Source of the DNA: Chitinophagaceae bacterium
GTDB lineage: Bacteria; Bacteroidota; Bacteroidia; Chitinophagales; Chitinophagaceae
DNA: 64,000 bases
Assembly: GCA_019638615.1 (NCBI GenBank)
Contig: JAHBTL010000021.1
Coordinates: forward strand, 1 to 64,000
Direction: 5' to 3'
The notes under the pieces are model-generated. The model made no database searches, was not told where the DNA came from, and saw only the letters and a program-made list of their open reading frames with translations. This document shows, piece after piece, positions 15,892 to 28,000 of the stretch. The stretch's first letter is position 1, and each line of letters starts with the position of its first letter. The translations under genes and the position numbers were made by a program.

Positions 15892-17883
15892 ATGAGCAAT
15901 GGTAAAGCAGCGGATGGAGAACAGCAGATGTACTCCAATGTAATTAATACGCTCAAGCAAATATTAGACAGTATTCCTAAAGTCAGGAAGGCGGAGCAGG
16001 GGGCTTTGATCTTTTTAACCGGCACTGATGAAAAAGAAGGTGAGATGAATATAAAGATGGTGCCCCTGTACAGGAACCGAAGCATTGAGGAAAGCGATCT
16101 TACCCGGGAACAAAAAGACTATATTTTTAATAAGCTTTGCGATACGCGGTATTATTCAGAACTCTGGCATAGCTCATCTTTTGTTGCGGATTACGAAAAA
16201 ATTGATCATTTATTCACCAGGGTGCCATCTGAAAATATTATTCAGTACGATAGTGCGGGGATCATGTATGATGGCAATGAAAAGAAAACCTGGCAGGAAT
16301 TTTACCATGCACTGCGCAAGGGAGAAGTGAACAGAAATACTTGTGATCAATTAATGTTCAGGTCAGGCTGCGCGGAAGTATCTTATATTCCTCTGCCCGT
16401 GTTAAGCACACCGTTTGTAATTGTGGTGCTTAACAGTGAGCTCCTGAACACGGAAAGGGATCCACTGCTGATATCCATATATTTCAGGACGCGTGATATT
16501 GTATCAAAATACCTGTATACAAAAATATTAAAGGAAATGACCCTTTTTGTTGACAGGAAGGCGGCATCAGCAAGTGAGGAGGAACTTGTCATGAAATTTG
16601 TAAAAGTATTATGCAGTGTATTCCTCCCCGTTTCATACAATGTAAATAAGGGACCGGAAGTCTGTTATTTCCCCCAATGGCCTCATAATGATAATATACC
16701 GGTGTATACTTTAAAGCTGCTGGACGGGAAATACCTTATAGAATTCAGGCTTACTTCGTTCCGGTTCGCTGACTTTGTTCACGGTGAAACAGACAGTTGT
16801 CCGATGTTCCATGAATCGGGGCTGTTTGGAGCTACAGTTGACCAGTCTTCGGCTTTAATTTGCAAGCTGTTTGACCTGATATATTTTGGCTGGAGCCTCC
16901 AGGTGAGCGCTGAGAAAAACGCTTACGAAAGGATACTTAAATCTGTAGACCCTGTATTTGTTGACAACCTGGTAGAAAATATGCAGAAGCTCCAGAATAA
17001 GATACGGGATAATCGCCAGGTTTTGCAGAAGCTTAATAAAGGGGCAACCAATACAATTGTTTTCGGTACAGCGAAGGTTAGCATTATCCTGGATGGAGAA
17101 GCTGTTTTCGAGGTGCCTTATAATCCCAATTCTCCAATAGTTCAGGGTCTGCTATATCTCGAATATATCCTTAAAGGTTCAGCTAAATCGCGATACAGGT
17201 TCACCGTTCATGCTCACGAGCTGGTTAAATTGACGGACAGGGAAGAAAAAAACAGCCATGTTATGACTGAATTGAAAAAAGAGCAGTCTTTTCAGGAGGA
17301 TGCCGAACTGGTGGCATGTCTTGTGAGTTTTTATAGATCAAACAGACCATATATAGATAATGCAGTTGAAGAAGGGGTGCCAAATCATACAAAGTCCTTT
17401 AACGAAGGGCTGTATCCGATGTTCTACCTGGCTGTTTGCCTTACACACTCGGCGGCAAAGAAAAAAATAGAGAACGGCCGGACCGCCATTTCACAAATTA
17501 TCCGCCTTTTAAAAATTTATGAAGCGCAGGATACCGGGTTTCATGAAAAATTCGACAATGCAAAAGAATCGGAGGTGGTTCGGGGAATATTGGGCGAAAA
17601 GCAATCTGCCAGGATGAACGAGTCGATAAGCAGGGAAAGAGATTTTGTAAAATACAGATTTAAAGCTTTATTCAAGAAGCTTATAACTTCAAGAGATATG
17701 CATGAAGAAGGTTCGTCTAAAAGAGAGAAGCTATCCCTTCTGATCCATAATCTTGAAATATCCGGATTAAAAAAGCCTAATTCGGCGGAGGTACTTCATC
17801 AAACCAGCTATTTTTATAATCAATCTACTTATGAATACAATATTCCGTGGGACTATGATAATCCTGTAACAGCAGCTTCCTGA
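15892..17883 (+). CDS. Large cytosolic protein of unknown function
   Basis: 663 residues, with no signal peptide, clear membrane span or recognised family. It is acidic-basic mixed and mostly helical in the last 250 residues, where charged segments rich in K, E and R (about residues 440-640) could form coiled-coil or helical-repeat structure. The middle 150-430 region is mixed alpha/beta. The first 40 residues contain an amphipathic helix. It is followed by an exported protein (102-base gap) and a TraG-like ATPase on the same strand, and the three may form an operon. No catalytic motif is visible. Confidence 0.7.
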   Translation: MSNGKAADGEQQMYSNVINTLKQILDSIPKVRKAEQGALIFLTGTDEKEGEMNIKMVPLYRNRSIEESDLTREQKDYIFNKLCDTRYYSELWHSSSFVADYEKIDHLFTRVPSENIIQYDSAGIMYDGNEKKTWQEFYHALRKGEVNRNTCDQLMFRSGCAEVSYIPLPVLSTPFVIVVLNSELLNTERDPLLISIYFRTRDIVSKYLYTKILKEMTLFVDRKAASASEEELVMKFVKVLCSVFLPVSYNVNKGPEVCYFPQWPHNDNIPVYTLKLLDGKYLIEFRLTSFRFADFVHGETDSCPMFHESGLFGATVDQSSALICKLFDLIYFGWSLQVSAEKNAYERILKSVDPVFVDNLVENMQKLQNKIRDNRQVLQKLNKGATNTIVFGTAKVSIILDGEAVFEVPYNPNSPIVQGLLYLEYILKGSAKSRYRFTVHAHELVKLTDREEKNSHVMTELKKEQSFQEDAELVACLVSFYRSNRPYIDNAVEEGVPNHTKSFNEGLYPMFYLAVCLTHSAAKKKIENGRTAISQIIRLLKIYEAQDTGFHEKFDNAKESEVVRGILGEKQSARMNESISRERDFVKYRFKALFKKLITSRDMHEEGSSKREKLSLLIHNLEISGLKKPNSAEVLHQTSYFYNQSTYEYNIPWDYDNPVTAAS

Positions 17884-17984
17884 TATTTTCAATACTACAG
17901 AAGAGTAGGTTTAATATTTCTATAGCAGAAAAAAGAATTTGTCATAATAAGTATAGAAAGCCGATCTCTAATACTTCTAAACTT

Positions 17985-19262
17985 ATGTATATGAAACTCT
18001 TTTTTGCAACCCTGTTATTTATGATGTCTTTTCCCTTTGCCTATTCTCAAATCCAGGTATCAAGATCCGGAAGGGACAAGATCATTGTGTCCAACCTGTC
18101 TGACGCGAGTAAAGATATTTTTGTAGGCAAAAGGGCTCCTTTTATTTTAGGGCCGCATTCATCAAGGCAGGTTGATTTTACTCTATCGCGCTCCAATGTT
18201 AAAAATACAACAGTCTCCGCAATATATGATATAGCGGCCCAATCTTTTGACAGTGTGTTGTGTGTAAACGACGCGGTAAGGGAAAAGTTTCTTATGGAAC
18301 GGGTACATGTTCTCATTGGTCTTGCGGAAGCCCTATTTGCAGAGAGAATGAGATTTGAACTTTTCATTATATCGTTAAGGATTGTGGCAGGCGCGTTTGG
18401 TCTGCCAACAGCGAACCTTGACAGTTTTATTAATGGTATGATTGAGATTTGGAAAAAAGACCTGACCCAAGACATAAAGCTCGTTAGGATGAAGGGGCTT
18501 ATCAAGTCTTATTTTGATCGTAGTAATGAAATTTCAGTAGCTATGGATATATGCATAGAAAGAACGCAGGAGCAATTAGGTAGAATAAGACCTACGTCCA
18601 TAAACATGAGCGATTATATAAAACCCCAGTTAAAAAGCTTTTTCCAGGTTTCCGGGTTCGCATGTACAGGTACCCGGGTTCGCATGTTTAAGGGCGTTGG
18701 TGATCAGAAAACAATTCAGCGGCTTGATTTTTTTTCACAGCCCTCTTATGGAGCTTCAATCAGTTATGTGTTTAACTCATACAATCGCTCCGGTTACAGA
18801 AAGGCAGGAATCAGGAATTATATACCACTGTCTTTTATTCAAAGCAGCGCTGTATTTAAATCAGCAGAAGATCCCATATTCAGCGGTATGTCGCAGGCCT
18901 ACTCCTGGCAATTGATGAGCGCAGGCCTTGGCTGGTCTTTTGAAGAGTATAAAAGAGGCGGAAATTTCCCTACAAACGCTCTTTTTTTTGATGCGGGAAT
19001 AATAACAGGAATTATGTCAAAGCATGGGGTTACAAAGGGAAAGATCGTTGAACGTACGAGCGTTGGAAATATTAAGGATATGGCTTTGTATGTAAATGCA
19101 GGCTACAGGTATAGAATTGCCGGACCGGTTGACCTGTTCGGATCATGGACGTCAACCATATTTCATTCCGGCAGGAAAGCTGCGAACGACTTACCTAACT
19201 TTTTCATGTTCCAGTTCGGGCTTTCCATCCGTTTTGGAAGCCATTTCAGCTATCAATATTGA
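17985..19262 (+). CDS. Exported protein with beta-barrel-like C-terminus
   Basis: 425 residues. Signal peptide at about residues 1-22 (F-P-F-A-Y-S-Q). The N-terminal region is a beta-domain up to about residue 75, followed by a helical middle (about 100-210). From about residue 215, alternating hydrophobic strands with aromatic girdles run to an aromatic C-terminus (F-S-Y-Q-Y), as in outer-membrane barrels. A second in-frame ATG two codons later is an alternative start. I recognise no family. Its place between an unknown cytosolic protein and a VirD4-like ATPase suggests a shared envelope role, which is an inference. Confidence 0.65.
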   Translation: MYMKLFFATLLFMMSFPFAYSQIQVSRSGRDKIIVSNLSDASKDIFVGKRAPFILGPHSSRQVDFTLSRSNVKNTTVSAIYDIAAQSFDSVLCVNDAVREKFLMERVHVLIGLAEALFAERMRFELFIISLRIVAGAFGLPTANLDSFINGMIEIWKKDLTQDIKLVRMKGLIKSYFDRSNEISVAMDICIERTQEQLGRIRPTSINMSDYIKPQLKSFFQVSGFACTGTRVRMFKGVGDQKTIQRLDFFSQPSYGASISYVFNSYNRSGYRKAGIRNYIPLSFIQSSAVFKSAEDPIFSGMSQAYSWQLMSAGLGWSFEEYKRGGNFPTNALFFDAGIITGIMSKHGVTKGKIVERTSVGNIKDMALYVNAGYRYRIAGPVDLFGSWTSTIFHSGRKAANDLPNFFMFQFGLSIRFGSHFSYQY

Positions 19263-19314
19263 TTCCTGGAAATCGAAGGTATAGAATGGGATTGCTGATA
19301 TAAAACAATTTTTT

Positions 19315-20619
19315 ATGTCAATATTATTAGGTTATACGGTGGCGGATCGTAAGAAAACCTCGGCGATCGGATTCGTTCAAAACGAGACGGCGTTGTTTTC
19401 CGACCATCAGTTGATCACGGATGACGGAGACGCTCACCTTATGACGATCGCCCCAACAGGGTCAGGTAAGGGAAGGAGCAACGTCATACCCACCTGCCTA
19501 ACCTATCCCGGAAGCCTCATTGTAATTGATACGAAAGGTGAGGCGGCAAATGTTACTGCTGAGGTGAGAAAACGCTACGGAAATGTAGTGATCATTGACC
19601 CGTTTAAAGTAGTAACAAAAGAGCCGGACCGGTTCAATCCAATGGATATGGCGCTCCCCGGCTATCCTTTGGAGCAGCAAGGGGTAATGCTTGCAAATGC
19701 AATTATGGGTGAACAGCCCACCTTTGCATCTGATCCGTTTTGGGATCACAAGAGCCTGGAGCTGATAGCAGGATTGATCATTCACGAGCTGGAAACGGAA
19801 CGCGAATTGAATAATGTGCGAAAGAGGCTTTTTAATAATGATACAGATTATAACATTGCACTGCTGCTGGACAGCAAAGTTATAAAAAGCAGCTACGCTT
19901 ATGAACTGATTGCAGCTTACCTGCAAATGCCCAGTGAGAAAACAAGGCCAAGCGTGCTATCAACGGTTCAACAGTACTTTTCTGTTCTGGGAGAGCCATG
20001 TGTAATGAAAAGCCTTTCGGGGCCTTCTTCCTTTGATATCCATTCATTAATAAGGGGCGATCCTGTTACTATCTATCTTGTCATTCCGCCCAATAAGCTT
20101 CGGTCGTTTGCCATGCTTCTGCGTTTATGGATCATGTGCCTGCTTTCGATACTTACAGAAAGAGAAACGAGGCCCAGGGTACCGACATTAATGATACTTG
20201 ACGAGGCGGCGAATCTCGGGCGCATTGACCCGTTGATTTCGGCCATTACCCTGATGCGCGGCTACGGGTTGAGGATATGGACTATTTTTCAGGATATCGG
20301 TCAGCTTAAGCTCTTATATGAAAAGGAGTGGACGACAATGATCAACAACTGCGATGTATTGCAGGCGTATGGTATCCGTACACACCTGATGGCAAAAGAA
20401 CTTGCCGAAATTATAGGAGAGATTCCGGCAAAAGAGCTGCTTCATCTTCCGGAAGACTGCGCTGTTATGTGCAGACCCGGAAAGGGGGCTACAAAAGTTA
20501 AGCGTTTGGATTATCTGTCCGACAGGCTGTTTAAGCAATACCCCTTCAGGCAGAATAAAATCTACGCGTCATCCAATGAACCGGCAATTATTGAAAAAGA
20601 CAATTGCCTGACAGGCTGA
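19315..20619 (+). CDS. VirD4/TraG-like coupling ATPase, soluble and orphan
   Basis: 434 residues. Walker A A-P-T-G-S-G-K-G-R-S at residues 46-55 (K52). Walker B L-M-I-L-D296-E297. Motifs L-I-V-I-D-T-K-G-E (about residues 68-76) and I-I-D-P-F (about residues 91-96) are characteristic of type IV coupling proteins. Family members pump DNA or effectors toward a type IV secretion channel. Conjugative TraG/VirD4 proteins are usually 550-700 residues with N-terminal membrane helices. This one has none and starts almost at the nucleotide-binding domain. No relaxase, Tra or T4SS gene is present in the window. It could be a relic of a conjugative element or a component of a different machine with the two upstream genes. 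Confidence 0.85.
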   Translation: MSILLGYTVADRKKTSAIGFVQNETALFSDHQLITDDGDAHLMTIAPTGSGKGRSNVIPTCLTYPGSLIVIDTKGEAANVTAEVRKRYGNVVIIDPFKVVTKEPDRFNPMDMALPGYPLEQQGVMLANAIMGEQPTFASDPFWDHKSLELIAGLIIHELETERELNNVRKRLFNNDTDYNIALLLDSKVIKSSYAYELIAAYLQMPSEKTRPSVLSTVQQYFSVLGEPCVMKSLSGPSSFDIHSLIRGDPVTIYLVIPPNKLRSFAMLLRLWIMCLLSILTERETRPRVPTLMILDEAANLGRIDPLISAITLMRGYGLRIWTIFQDIGQLKLLYEKEWTTMINNCDVLQAYGIRTHLMAKELAEIIGEIPAKELLHLPEDCAVMCRPGKGATKVKRLDYLSDRLFKQYPFRQNKIYASSNEPAIIEKDNCLTG

Positions 20620-20924
20620 AAGTATAAATAGGAAGAACAGGAAACGGGTGAAGACAAATGAAGGCATGGCTTAGGATGAAAAGACAATGATAGCAAGAAT
20701 TATTTTTTTAAATAAAAACTGAATATAAAATTTGTATGATGTAGCTGATTCGTTACTTTCAATGTAAGATATTTATGTATCGGATTAAAATTAACGGTCT
20801 CATCTGCATTCAGTTTTCAATCCAATTTTCCACAGTTTCTTTTATAGTCAATAGTACCTTTTGAAGCTTTTTTAACAGGCTTAGCCAAATTCCTGGCGGC
20901 ATCACTGAATTAAATATATTCATT
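20620..20924. other. Non-coding gap
   Basis: About 300 A/T-rich bases with no gene, hairpin or repeat that I can support. A TAAAATTTG near 20726 resembles a -7 box with one extra base. Confidence 0.35.
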
Positions 20925-21977
20925 ATGAAGAAATGTACGTTCATATTTCTACTGGCAATGCTGTGCCGCGCAGAAAATAGTTTTGCCCGGATTATCAGGG
21001 TAAATAACAATCCCGGAACTGCCACCCAATACACAACCCTTATTGCAGCACACGATGAAGCGAGCAATGGGGACACGATTCACCTGGAAGGATCACCAAC
21101 CAGTTACGGAACTGCCACCATTCAAAAAAAACTTGTTATCATAGGTGCCGGTTATTATCTGGCAGAGAATCCCAATTCTCAATATTTACCTCAAAGTTCA
21201 AAAGTTGGGACTATTCAAATGTATGCAGGATCGAAAGGTTCTGTATTGATGGGGTTAGATTTTAACGGTGCTCATTTAGCAATCTATTCAGATGGAATAA
21301 TTATCAAGCGAAACAGATTTAATCAATATGCTTATGGTAATCCGGAATATAACATTGGTCAAATCCTTGTTGCCTACATTTATCCGAGAACTGTAAGCGC
21401 AGATATACCGGTCAATAATATTTTAATCCTGCAAAATTACGGCGTCAGAATTGACGTTCAGTATGCTTGTTCAGGAATACTCATTTCGAACAACTATATA
21501 ATTTCCGGAGGGGCTAGCCTGGAAATGAATGCAAATTCCGATGCCATTATCAGGAATAATATATTCAGGAACTCCGTTTCTGTAAGCAATGGTTCCACTT
21601 TTCAAAATAATATCATGCTGAGTGGAAACTTTAACGCCTCTCCAACCATCTTCACTAATAATATTGGCAACAGCACCCAATTCGGAACGGAGAATGGAAA
21701 TAAATCCAACATTACCATGACCTCTGTCTTTGTCGGTCTTGGAACCTCACCTTATTCAGATCGCCAATGGGTTTTAAAAGAAGATTCTCCCGCAAAAGGA
21801 GCTGCCTATGGAAGTACAGCTCAAAATCCTATTGATGCGGGTATTTTTGGAGGACAACTTCCTTATGTTCTTGCGGGGCTTCCCTCTGTTCCGGCAATCT
21901 ATTATTTTGACGCAACGCCTATCGGAAGTAATACAGAGCCCATCAATGTTACGATCAAAGCAAAATCTGTTAATTAA
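20925..21977 (+). CDS. Exported right-handed beta-helix protein
   Basis: 350 residues with a signal peptide (residues 1-20, ending S-F-A-R). The body has short beta rungs with conserved N-N and G-I-L-I-S-N-N-Y-I patterns (about residues 130-245) typical of parallel beta-helix (pectate-lyase-like or NosD-like) proteins. No catalytic set is visible and no sorting domain is seen. It precedes the giant CARDB protein by about 80 bases on the same strand and may be co-transcribed. It is probably a surface or secreted carbohydrate-binding or structural protein. Confidence 0.7.
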   Translation: MKKCTFIFLLAMLCRAENSFARIIRVNNNPGTATQYTTLIAAHDEASNGDTIHLEGSPTSYGTATIQKKLVIIGAGYYLAENPNSQYLPQSSKVGTIQMYAGSKGSVLMGLDFNGAHLAIYSDGIIIKRNRFNQYAYGNPEYNIGQILVAYIYPRTVSADIPVNNILILQNYGVRIDVQYACSGILISNNYIISGGASLEMNANSDAIIRNNIFRNSVSVSNGSTFQNNIMLSGNFNASPTIFTNNIGNSTQFGTENGNKSNITMTSVFVGLGTSPYSDRQWVLKEDSPAKGAAYGSTAQNPIDAGIFGGQLPYVLAGLPSVPAIYYFDATPIGSNTEPINVTIKAKSVN

Positions 21978-22055
21978 GCCACCTAAAACTCAACTAAATA
22001 AAACATCAGTTCATAAGGGAATACCATGCATAATACTCAACTATAATCAGCTCAA

Positions 22056-25000
22056 TTGCTTCCATCTAAATTAACATACAACCTCATTCTGTCGGTAATG
22101 GTCTGCTTTATTTCCGTCGCTGGTTTTGGCCAATCCATTACTAAGGCAGAGTATTTTGTTGACAATGACCCCGGATTTGGAAATGCCATACCGTTGCCTC
22201 CTGGTTTTCTGAATAACACGCGACCCTTTTCGTTGGATATAAGCGGCCTCACTCCGGGGATGCACCAGCTATACATTCGTACTTTCCAACCACATGAGAG
22301 CTCTGCATTGGGAGATATGGATGCAAAAGGAGGCTGGTCTCTCACCGCTTCAAAAAGTTTTTACAAGGAAACAATTCCGGTTTCAGCCATCTCAATGTTG
22401 TATGCCTATGAATATTTCTTCGATACCGATCCGGGCTTTGGAAAAGGGACGCGTGTGTTATTGTCTCCGCGTTCTAGGGATAGCTTGCATGTCCCTTTGA
22501 GTATACAATCCCTGGATAACGGCTTTCACAGTCTTTATATGCGCTTTCAAGACGAATATGGCAGGTGGGGACTGACCGGCGTAAAATCATTTTATAAGGA
22601 TAAGCTGACTACAAACACCGGCACTCCGTCTTCTATCATTCGGGGAGAATATTTTTTTGATACAGATCCGGGCTTTGGTGCCGCTACCACAATACCTGGC
22701 ACCAGCATTTCGACTAACCAGGACTTATTTTTTTCTGTTGATATAGCAGCATTGTCAGATGGGTTTCATCTTCTGTATACGCGTTTCTTAAATGCCGATG
22801 GCCATTGGGGACACACTGCCGTAAAAACGTTCTTTAAAAATAATTTTTCTACAAAAGACTCAGCGAAACTTACGGCACTGGAATATTTCATTGATAGCGA
22901 TCCGGGTTTCGGAAATGGCATTCCTGTTCAAATATCTCAGCCTGCTGCAAATCCCGGCGATATTATCTTTCAGGTTGATCTTGATGGTGTGCCAGCGGGC
23001 AATCATCTATTATATGTAAGAGCCAAAGATGAAAAGAATGTATGGAGCCTTACAAATGTAGATACAATTACAGTACAAAGCGCAATACCGAGAAAAATCT
23101 CGATTGACTCAGTTGCTTCTCGGATTTGTGCAGGTAGTTCAGTAGATATTCCTTTCAAAGTGTCTAATAAGTTTAGTGCCGGGAATATTTTTAAGGCACA
23201 GCTATCTTCATCTACTGGCCAATTCAGTGCTCCTGTCGAAATAGGAACATTAGCATCGGATACATCAGGAATAATTAGTGCTACTATTCCGGCTTCGATA
23301 ACTTATGGCATCGGTTACCGCATACGCATTGTATCTACCAACGTTACGGATACAAGTACCGTCAGCAATGTTATACTTATTAATAAAATTCCCAACCAAA
23401 CAATAGTAATAAGTGGAGAAAAAGAAACATGTGTTGGAGCGCAAGAGTATTCCATAGTATCCAGCCCGGGTGTTGACTATCGATGGTCTGTGGCGGGTGT
23501 TAGTAGTTACGATACAAGTGGAGCGAGTTCAACCGTTCAATGGAGTAATACAGGAGTCTACACACTTTCTGTACAGTCAAAAAATTATTGCGGAAACGGT
23601 ACACAAGCCTCTATCGAGGTCTATGTATTTGAAGCACCTCCCGGCATTACGCCGACGCTTACCAATAACAATGGTTTGCTGTCTGCAACACCTGGCACAA
23701 AAGAACAAGGCGTTACGGGCTACCAATGGTTCAGGGATGGTGGACTGATCGCGAACGCAACGGGCAGTACCTATGCAACAGGAGGAACGGAAGGAGCTTA
23801 TACCGTAAGGTATGTCAATCCATGTGGAACAGGAAGTTTTTCCGAAAGTATTATTGTGGGAGGAAGTACGGGATTGCCACAAACAATTTCTTTTACTCCT
23901 GTGCCTGACAAAACATTTGGCGATGCAGCTTTCAGATTGTCCGCCGCTGCTTCTTCGGGTTTGCCTGTTACGTTTACAATAATCAGTGGTTCGGCCACTA
24001 TTTCAACCGATACTGTAACAATTATGGGAGCAGGCAGCATTACAATAGAAGCTTCACAGCCCGGCAATGAATCATACAGCCCGGCTGTTGAAAGACTGAC
24101 GTTGAATGTAAGCAAGGCTTCTCAGGTTATCAATTTTACGGCTCAGCCCGACAGTGTTGACGGACGCTCTGTTTATACTTTGGCTGCCGGCGCCAGCAGT
24201 GGCTTGCCGGTATCTTTTTATGTTGTCAGCGGGTCTGCTAAAGTAGAGGGGAACCTGCTCTTGTTCATTGGTGCAGGAGAGGTAAAGGTACGGGCGGTTC
24301 AAAATGGCAATAGCAACTACCTGCCGGTTTTTGATGAAAAAGTATTTTGTGTTGTACCGGGAATGCCTGGCGACCTGAACGGGATGAGAAATGTTTGTAA
24401 GGGAAGTCAGCGCTATTCAGTAAGTGATATTCCCGGTGCTACATTTAAGTGGACTTTATCAGGAGGCGGGACAGTTTCTAATACATCAGGTAATAATATA
24501 ACTGTAAACTGGACGGAGTATGGAACATTTGATCTAACGGTTACTGCGAGTGCTCAATGTGCTCCCGGATCTGAAATTTCAAGATCGTTTACAATAGCGG
24601 TATCCAGCGCCATTGTGCCCGGGCAGATTTCAGGACTCTACCCTGTGAACGATACTTTAATACAGGACTTTCCTTTCCTGCTCTCGTGGCAGCCTTCTGC
24701 CAACGCGCAACAGTATGATGTATACATATGGGAAGATGGAACAGCTAAACCGGCTGCAGCAGCGATCAGCAATCTTGAGCGGATAGGAGTTGCGCTGTAT
24801 TCCTATCAGATTCCCGGATTTGTGGCAGGAAGGAAATACAACTGGCAGGTACATGCAAAAAATGCCTGTGAAAGTGTTCAGAGCAGTATTTCAACATTCA
24901 GGGTGCCCGACCTGCCTAATCTTGTGATCGAATCCGTAACCGTGCGGGACGATTTGTTCTCAGGGCAGTCTACCGAAATTGGGGTAGTTGTTAAAAATAT

Positions 25001-28000
25001 CGGGAAGGCGGCTACCCGTGAAAAGGACTGGCGGGAAACAGTCTGGTTTTCAACCGACGATACTACAGACAGGATAGACGATAAATTCCTGGGCGATAAG
25101 ATGCGTGTTTCTGCTTTGCAACCCGGTGAAAGCTACTCAACTACGATTCCCATTACGATTCCCGAAAATGTAAGCGACACTTACTATCTGATTGCCGAGA
25201 CCAATAAATACAGGTCTCTGCCCGAGGCGGATTTTTCGGATAATGTTTTTGTGAAAGCGATCAATATCAATCTTACGCCACCCCCGGATCTTAAAGTCTT
25301 ACAGGTGGTAGCAAAGCAAGAGGCATTTTCGGGAGATACCATTGAGTTGAATTATACTGTTGCTAACAAAGGGACAGGAGATACCCGTGTTAATAGTTGG
25401 ATGGATAGGATTTACCTGAGCACAGAGGAAGTGTTGGATATTAATGCAGCCATTCTTCTCGGGGAAGTGATGCATAAAGGGTATCTTCAAAAAGACGACA
25501 GCTATGATGTTCAGTGTAACGTGACTTTACCGAGAAAAATATTTGGCCGGCACTACATACATATAGTAACCGACGCAAAGAATGAGGTGTTGGAGTTTTC
25601 ATTTGAGACGAACAACACTCTCGCGAGTGAAGCGATAGCAATATATCTTACCCCGCCACCTGATTTTACTGTAAATGATCTTATTGCTCCTGCCAGGGCT
25701 ACCAGCGGTTCAGGAATGAAAGTTGACATAGTGGTTAAGAACGAAGGTGCGTCGGCGCCCCATCGTTCAGAGAAATATTGGTACGATGCGGTGTATGCAT
25801 CAAGAAACGCTGTTTTTAAACGTGAAGAAGCTATATTAATAGGTAGCAGCATACAGCCCGAGGCGCTCATTAAGGATAATTCATTGATAACGACCGGGCA
25901 GTCTTACACGAATTCAATTGATATCACACTTCCGGCAGCAACAAGCGGCGATTGGTATCTGCATGCTTATACAGATTACCAGGATAATGTGTTTGAGTTT
26001 AATAAGGAAGACAACAACGTGATGAGCCGGAAGATCACCCTCGTTAATCCTGATTTTATAATCACCGGGGTAAAAGCGCCTGGAACAGTGTATTCCGGTA
26101 GCCAGGTAAATATTGAGTACAGCATAAAAAATAAGGGTGCGGGCAAAAGCCTCGACAGGCATCAGCTGGATGTTATCAGGATATCAACGACGCCTTCTTT
26201 CGACCATAATGCTGTGCAGTTAGGGAGCCTGAGCTTTAGCGGAGCGATGGATACCGGAAGTGTGCTTAATAAGGAAATAACTGTCAGGATACCCGATACA
26301 CTTTCCGGATTGCATTATTTGATGGTAGAAACCGATTATAACCGCGCCCAGTATGAGGAAGATGAAGCCAACAACAAAAGTGCTGCCATTCCCGTACAAA
26401 TTATTTTGTCTTCTTTCCCCGACCTGAAGGCGATCAGCATTCATGCAGCGGCAGGGAATTTCGTAGCAGACAACAAGCTGGGTTTCTCTTACCGCGTTCA
26501 GAATGCAGGAGACACGGATATAGTAGCAAAATCCTGGATTGATAATATTTACATCTCTAAAAGCAGTACATGGCCTGCAGGGGATGCCTATAGGCTAAAA
26601 TCGATTGAGCAAAACCGTACACTGCTGCGTAATGATTATTACGATGTACAGGACTCCGTTGAAATAAGTTCGTTGCTGTTGCGCCAGTTAAATATTGACA
26701 GCACTGACTGCTACTTGTTCATCGTATCGGATTCGAGAGGCGATATTTTTGAATACCGGAAAGAAGATAATAATACAGCGGTAACGCCGCCATTTTTTGT
26801 CTCCCGTCCCCAAAGAGCTGACCTGGTCATGCAGTCCGTTTCGGGTACGGTAGATTCGGTGAAAGCAGGGGGGCAGATCACATTAGAATGGACAGTTATA
26901 AACAAAGGCGGAAGGACGGGCTATTATTCAAAGTATTGGGAAGACATGCCACTCCTGTCTTCCGACAGTATACCCGATAATAATGACCGTCGTTTAACCG
27001 GTACAGTGGTCTACGGACCCCTGGAAACAGATAGCAGCTACACTAAAAAGATGGTGCTTTCTATTCCCAATGGCATTCAGGGTGAGTTTTATGTGTTGAT
27101 GGTAGCAGATTATTACAACCGCAACGATGATATTGATCCTTCGGATAATCATAAGGTTTTGTCATTGCGTGTTACCGACGATCATGGAGATACTGTGGAA
27201 ATAAAAAAGCCGATACAGGTTACGCTTCCGCCATCTTCAGACCTGGCAGTTTCATTTAACGCGCCTTCTATTGTGTATGCCGGGCAACCCTTTGTAATCC
27301 GTTACAAGGTGGTTAATGATGGCGTTGCGGCAACAACTGGAAGCGGCTGGACGGACAGGGTTCGGATTTCTCTTGACGGCTTGCCGGATTATGCGGACTA
27401 CATCGTTGGCGAAAATATATTTAAAGGAAAACTTCAACCCGGTGAATTTTACGAAGACAGCATTGTTGTAAAGATCCCGTTAACGGCTGAGGGAAATTAT
27501 TACCTGTTGCTTAAGACCGATGATAACAATATTGTTTATGAGCATAATGGTGAAGAAAATAACGTCGCCGCTTCGATATTATTTGTTGAGCCCCAGCTTC
27601 CCGCAGACCTCGTAGTATCGACTGTAGAAACTGTTGCTGAAGCCGGGATAAATACCACCATTAATGTAAAATGGACAACAAGGAATAGCGGAGCCAACCC
27701 GGCCGCCGGCCAGGTCACTCATATTATTTATGCATCTACCGACACTGTATTGGATGAAAAAGATATCGTTCTGTCAACAGTTTCCAATAGCGTTAATCTT
27801 GCGCCTTTCAACGAAATGCAGATCAGCACCAATGTTAAGCTGAAAGCGCCGCAGGATGGATGGAATCATATTTTAGTGCGTACGGACGGAAGTAATAACA
27901 TACTGGAAAGTGATGAATCCAATAATGTACGGAGTTCGGATAGCATTCGGGTGAATATTCCCCAACTGCACATCGGCACGGTGCTGAATACAACTCTTGT

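Noticed and set aside
10092..20619. Complete integrative element between tRNA-Ser and the TraG-like gene
   Set aside because: There is no integrase, relaxase or duplicated tRNA end in the window. Only one conjugation-type gene is present, so an intact element is not supported.
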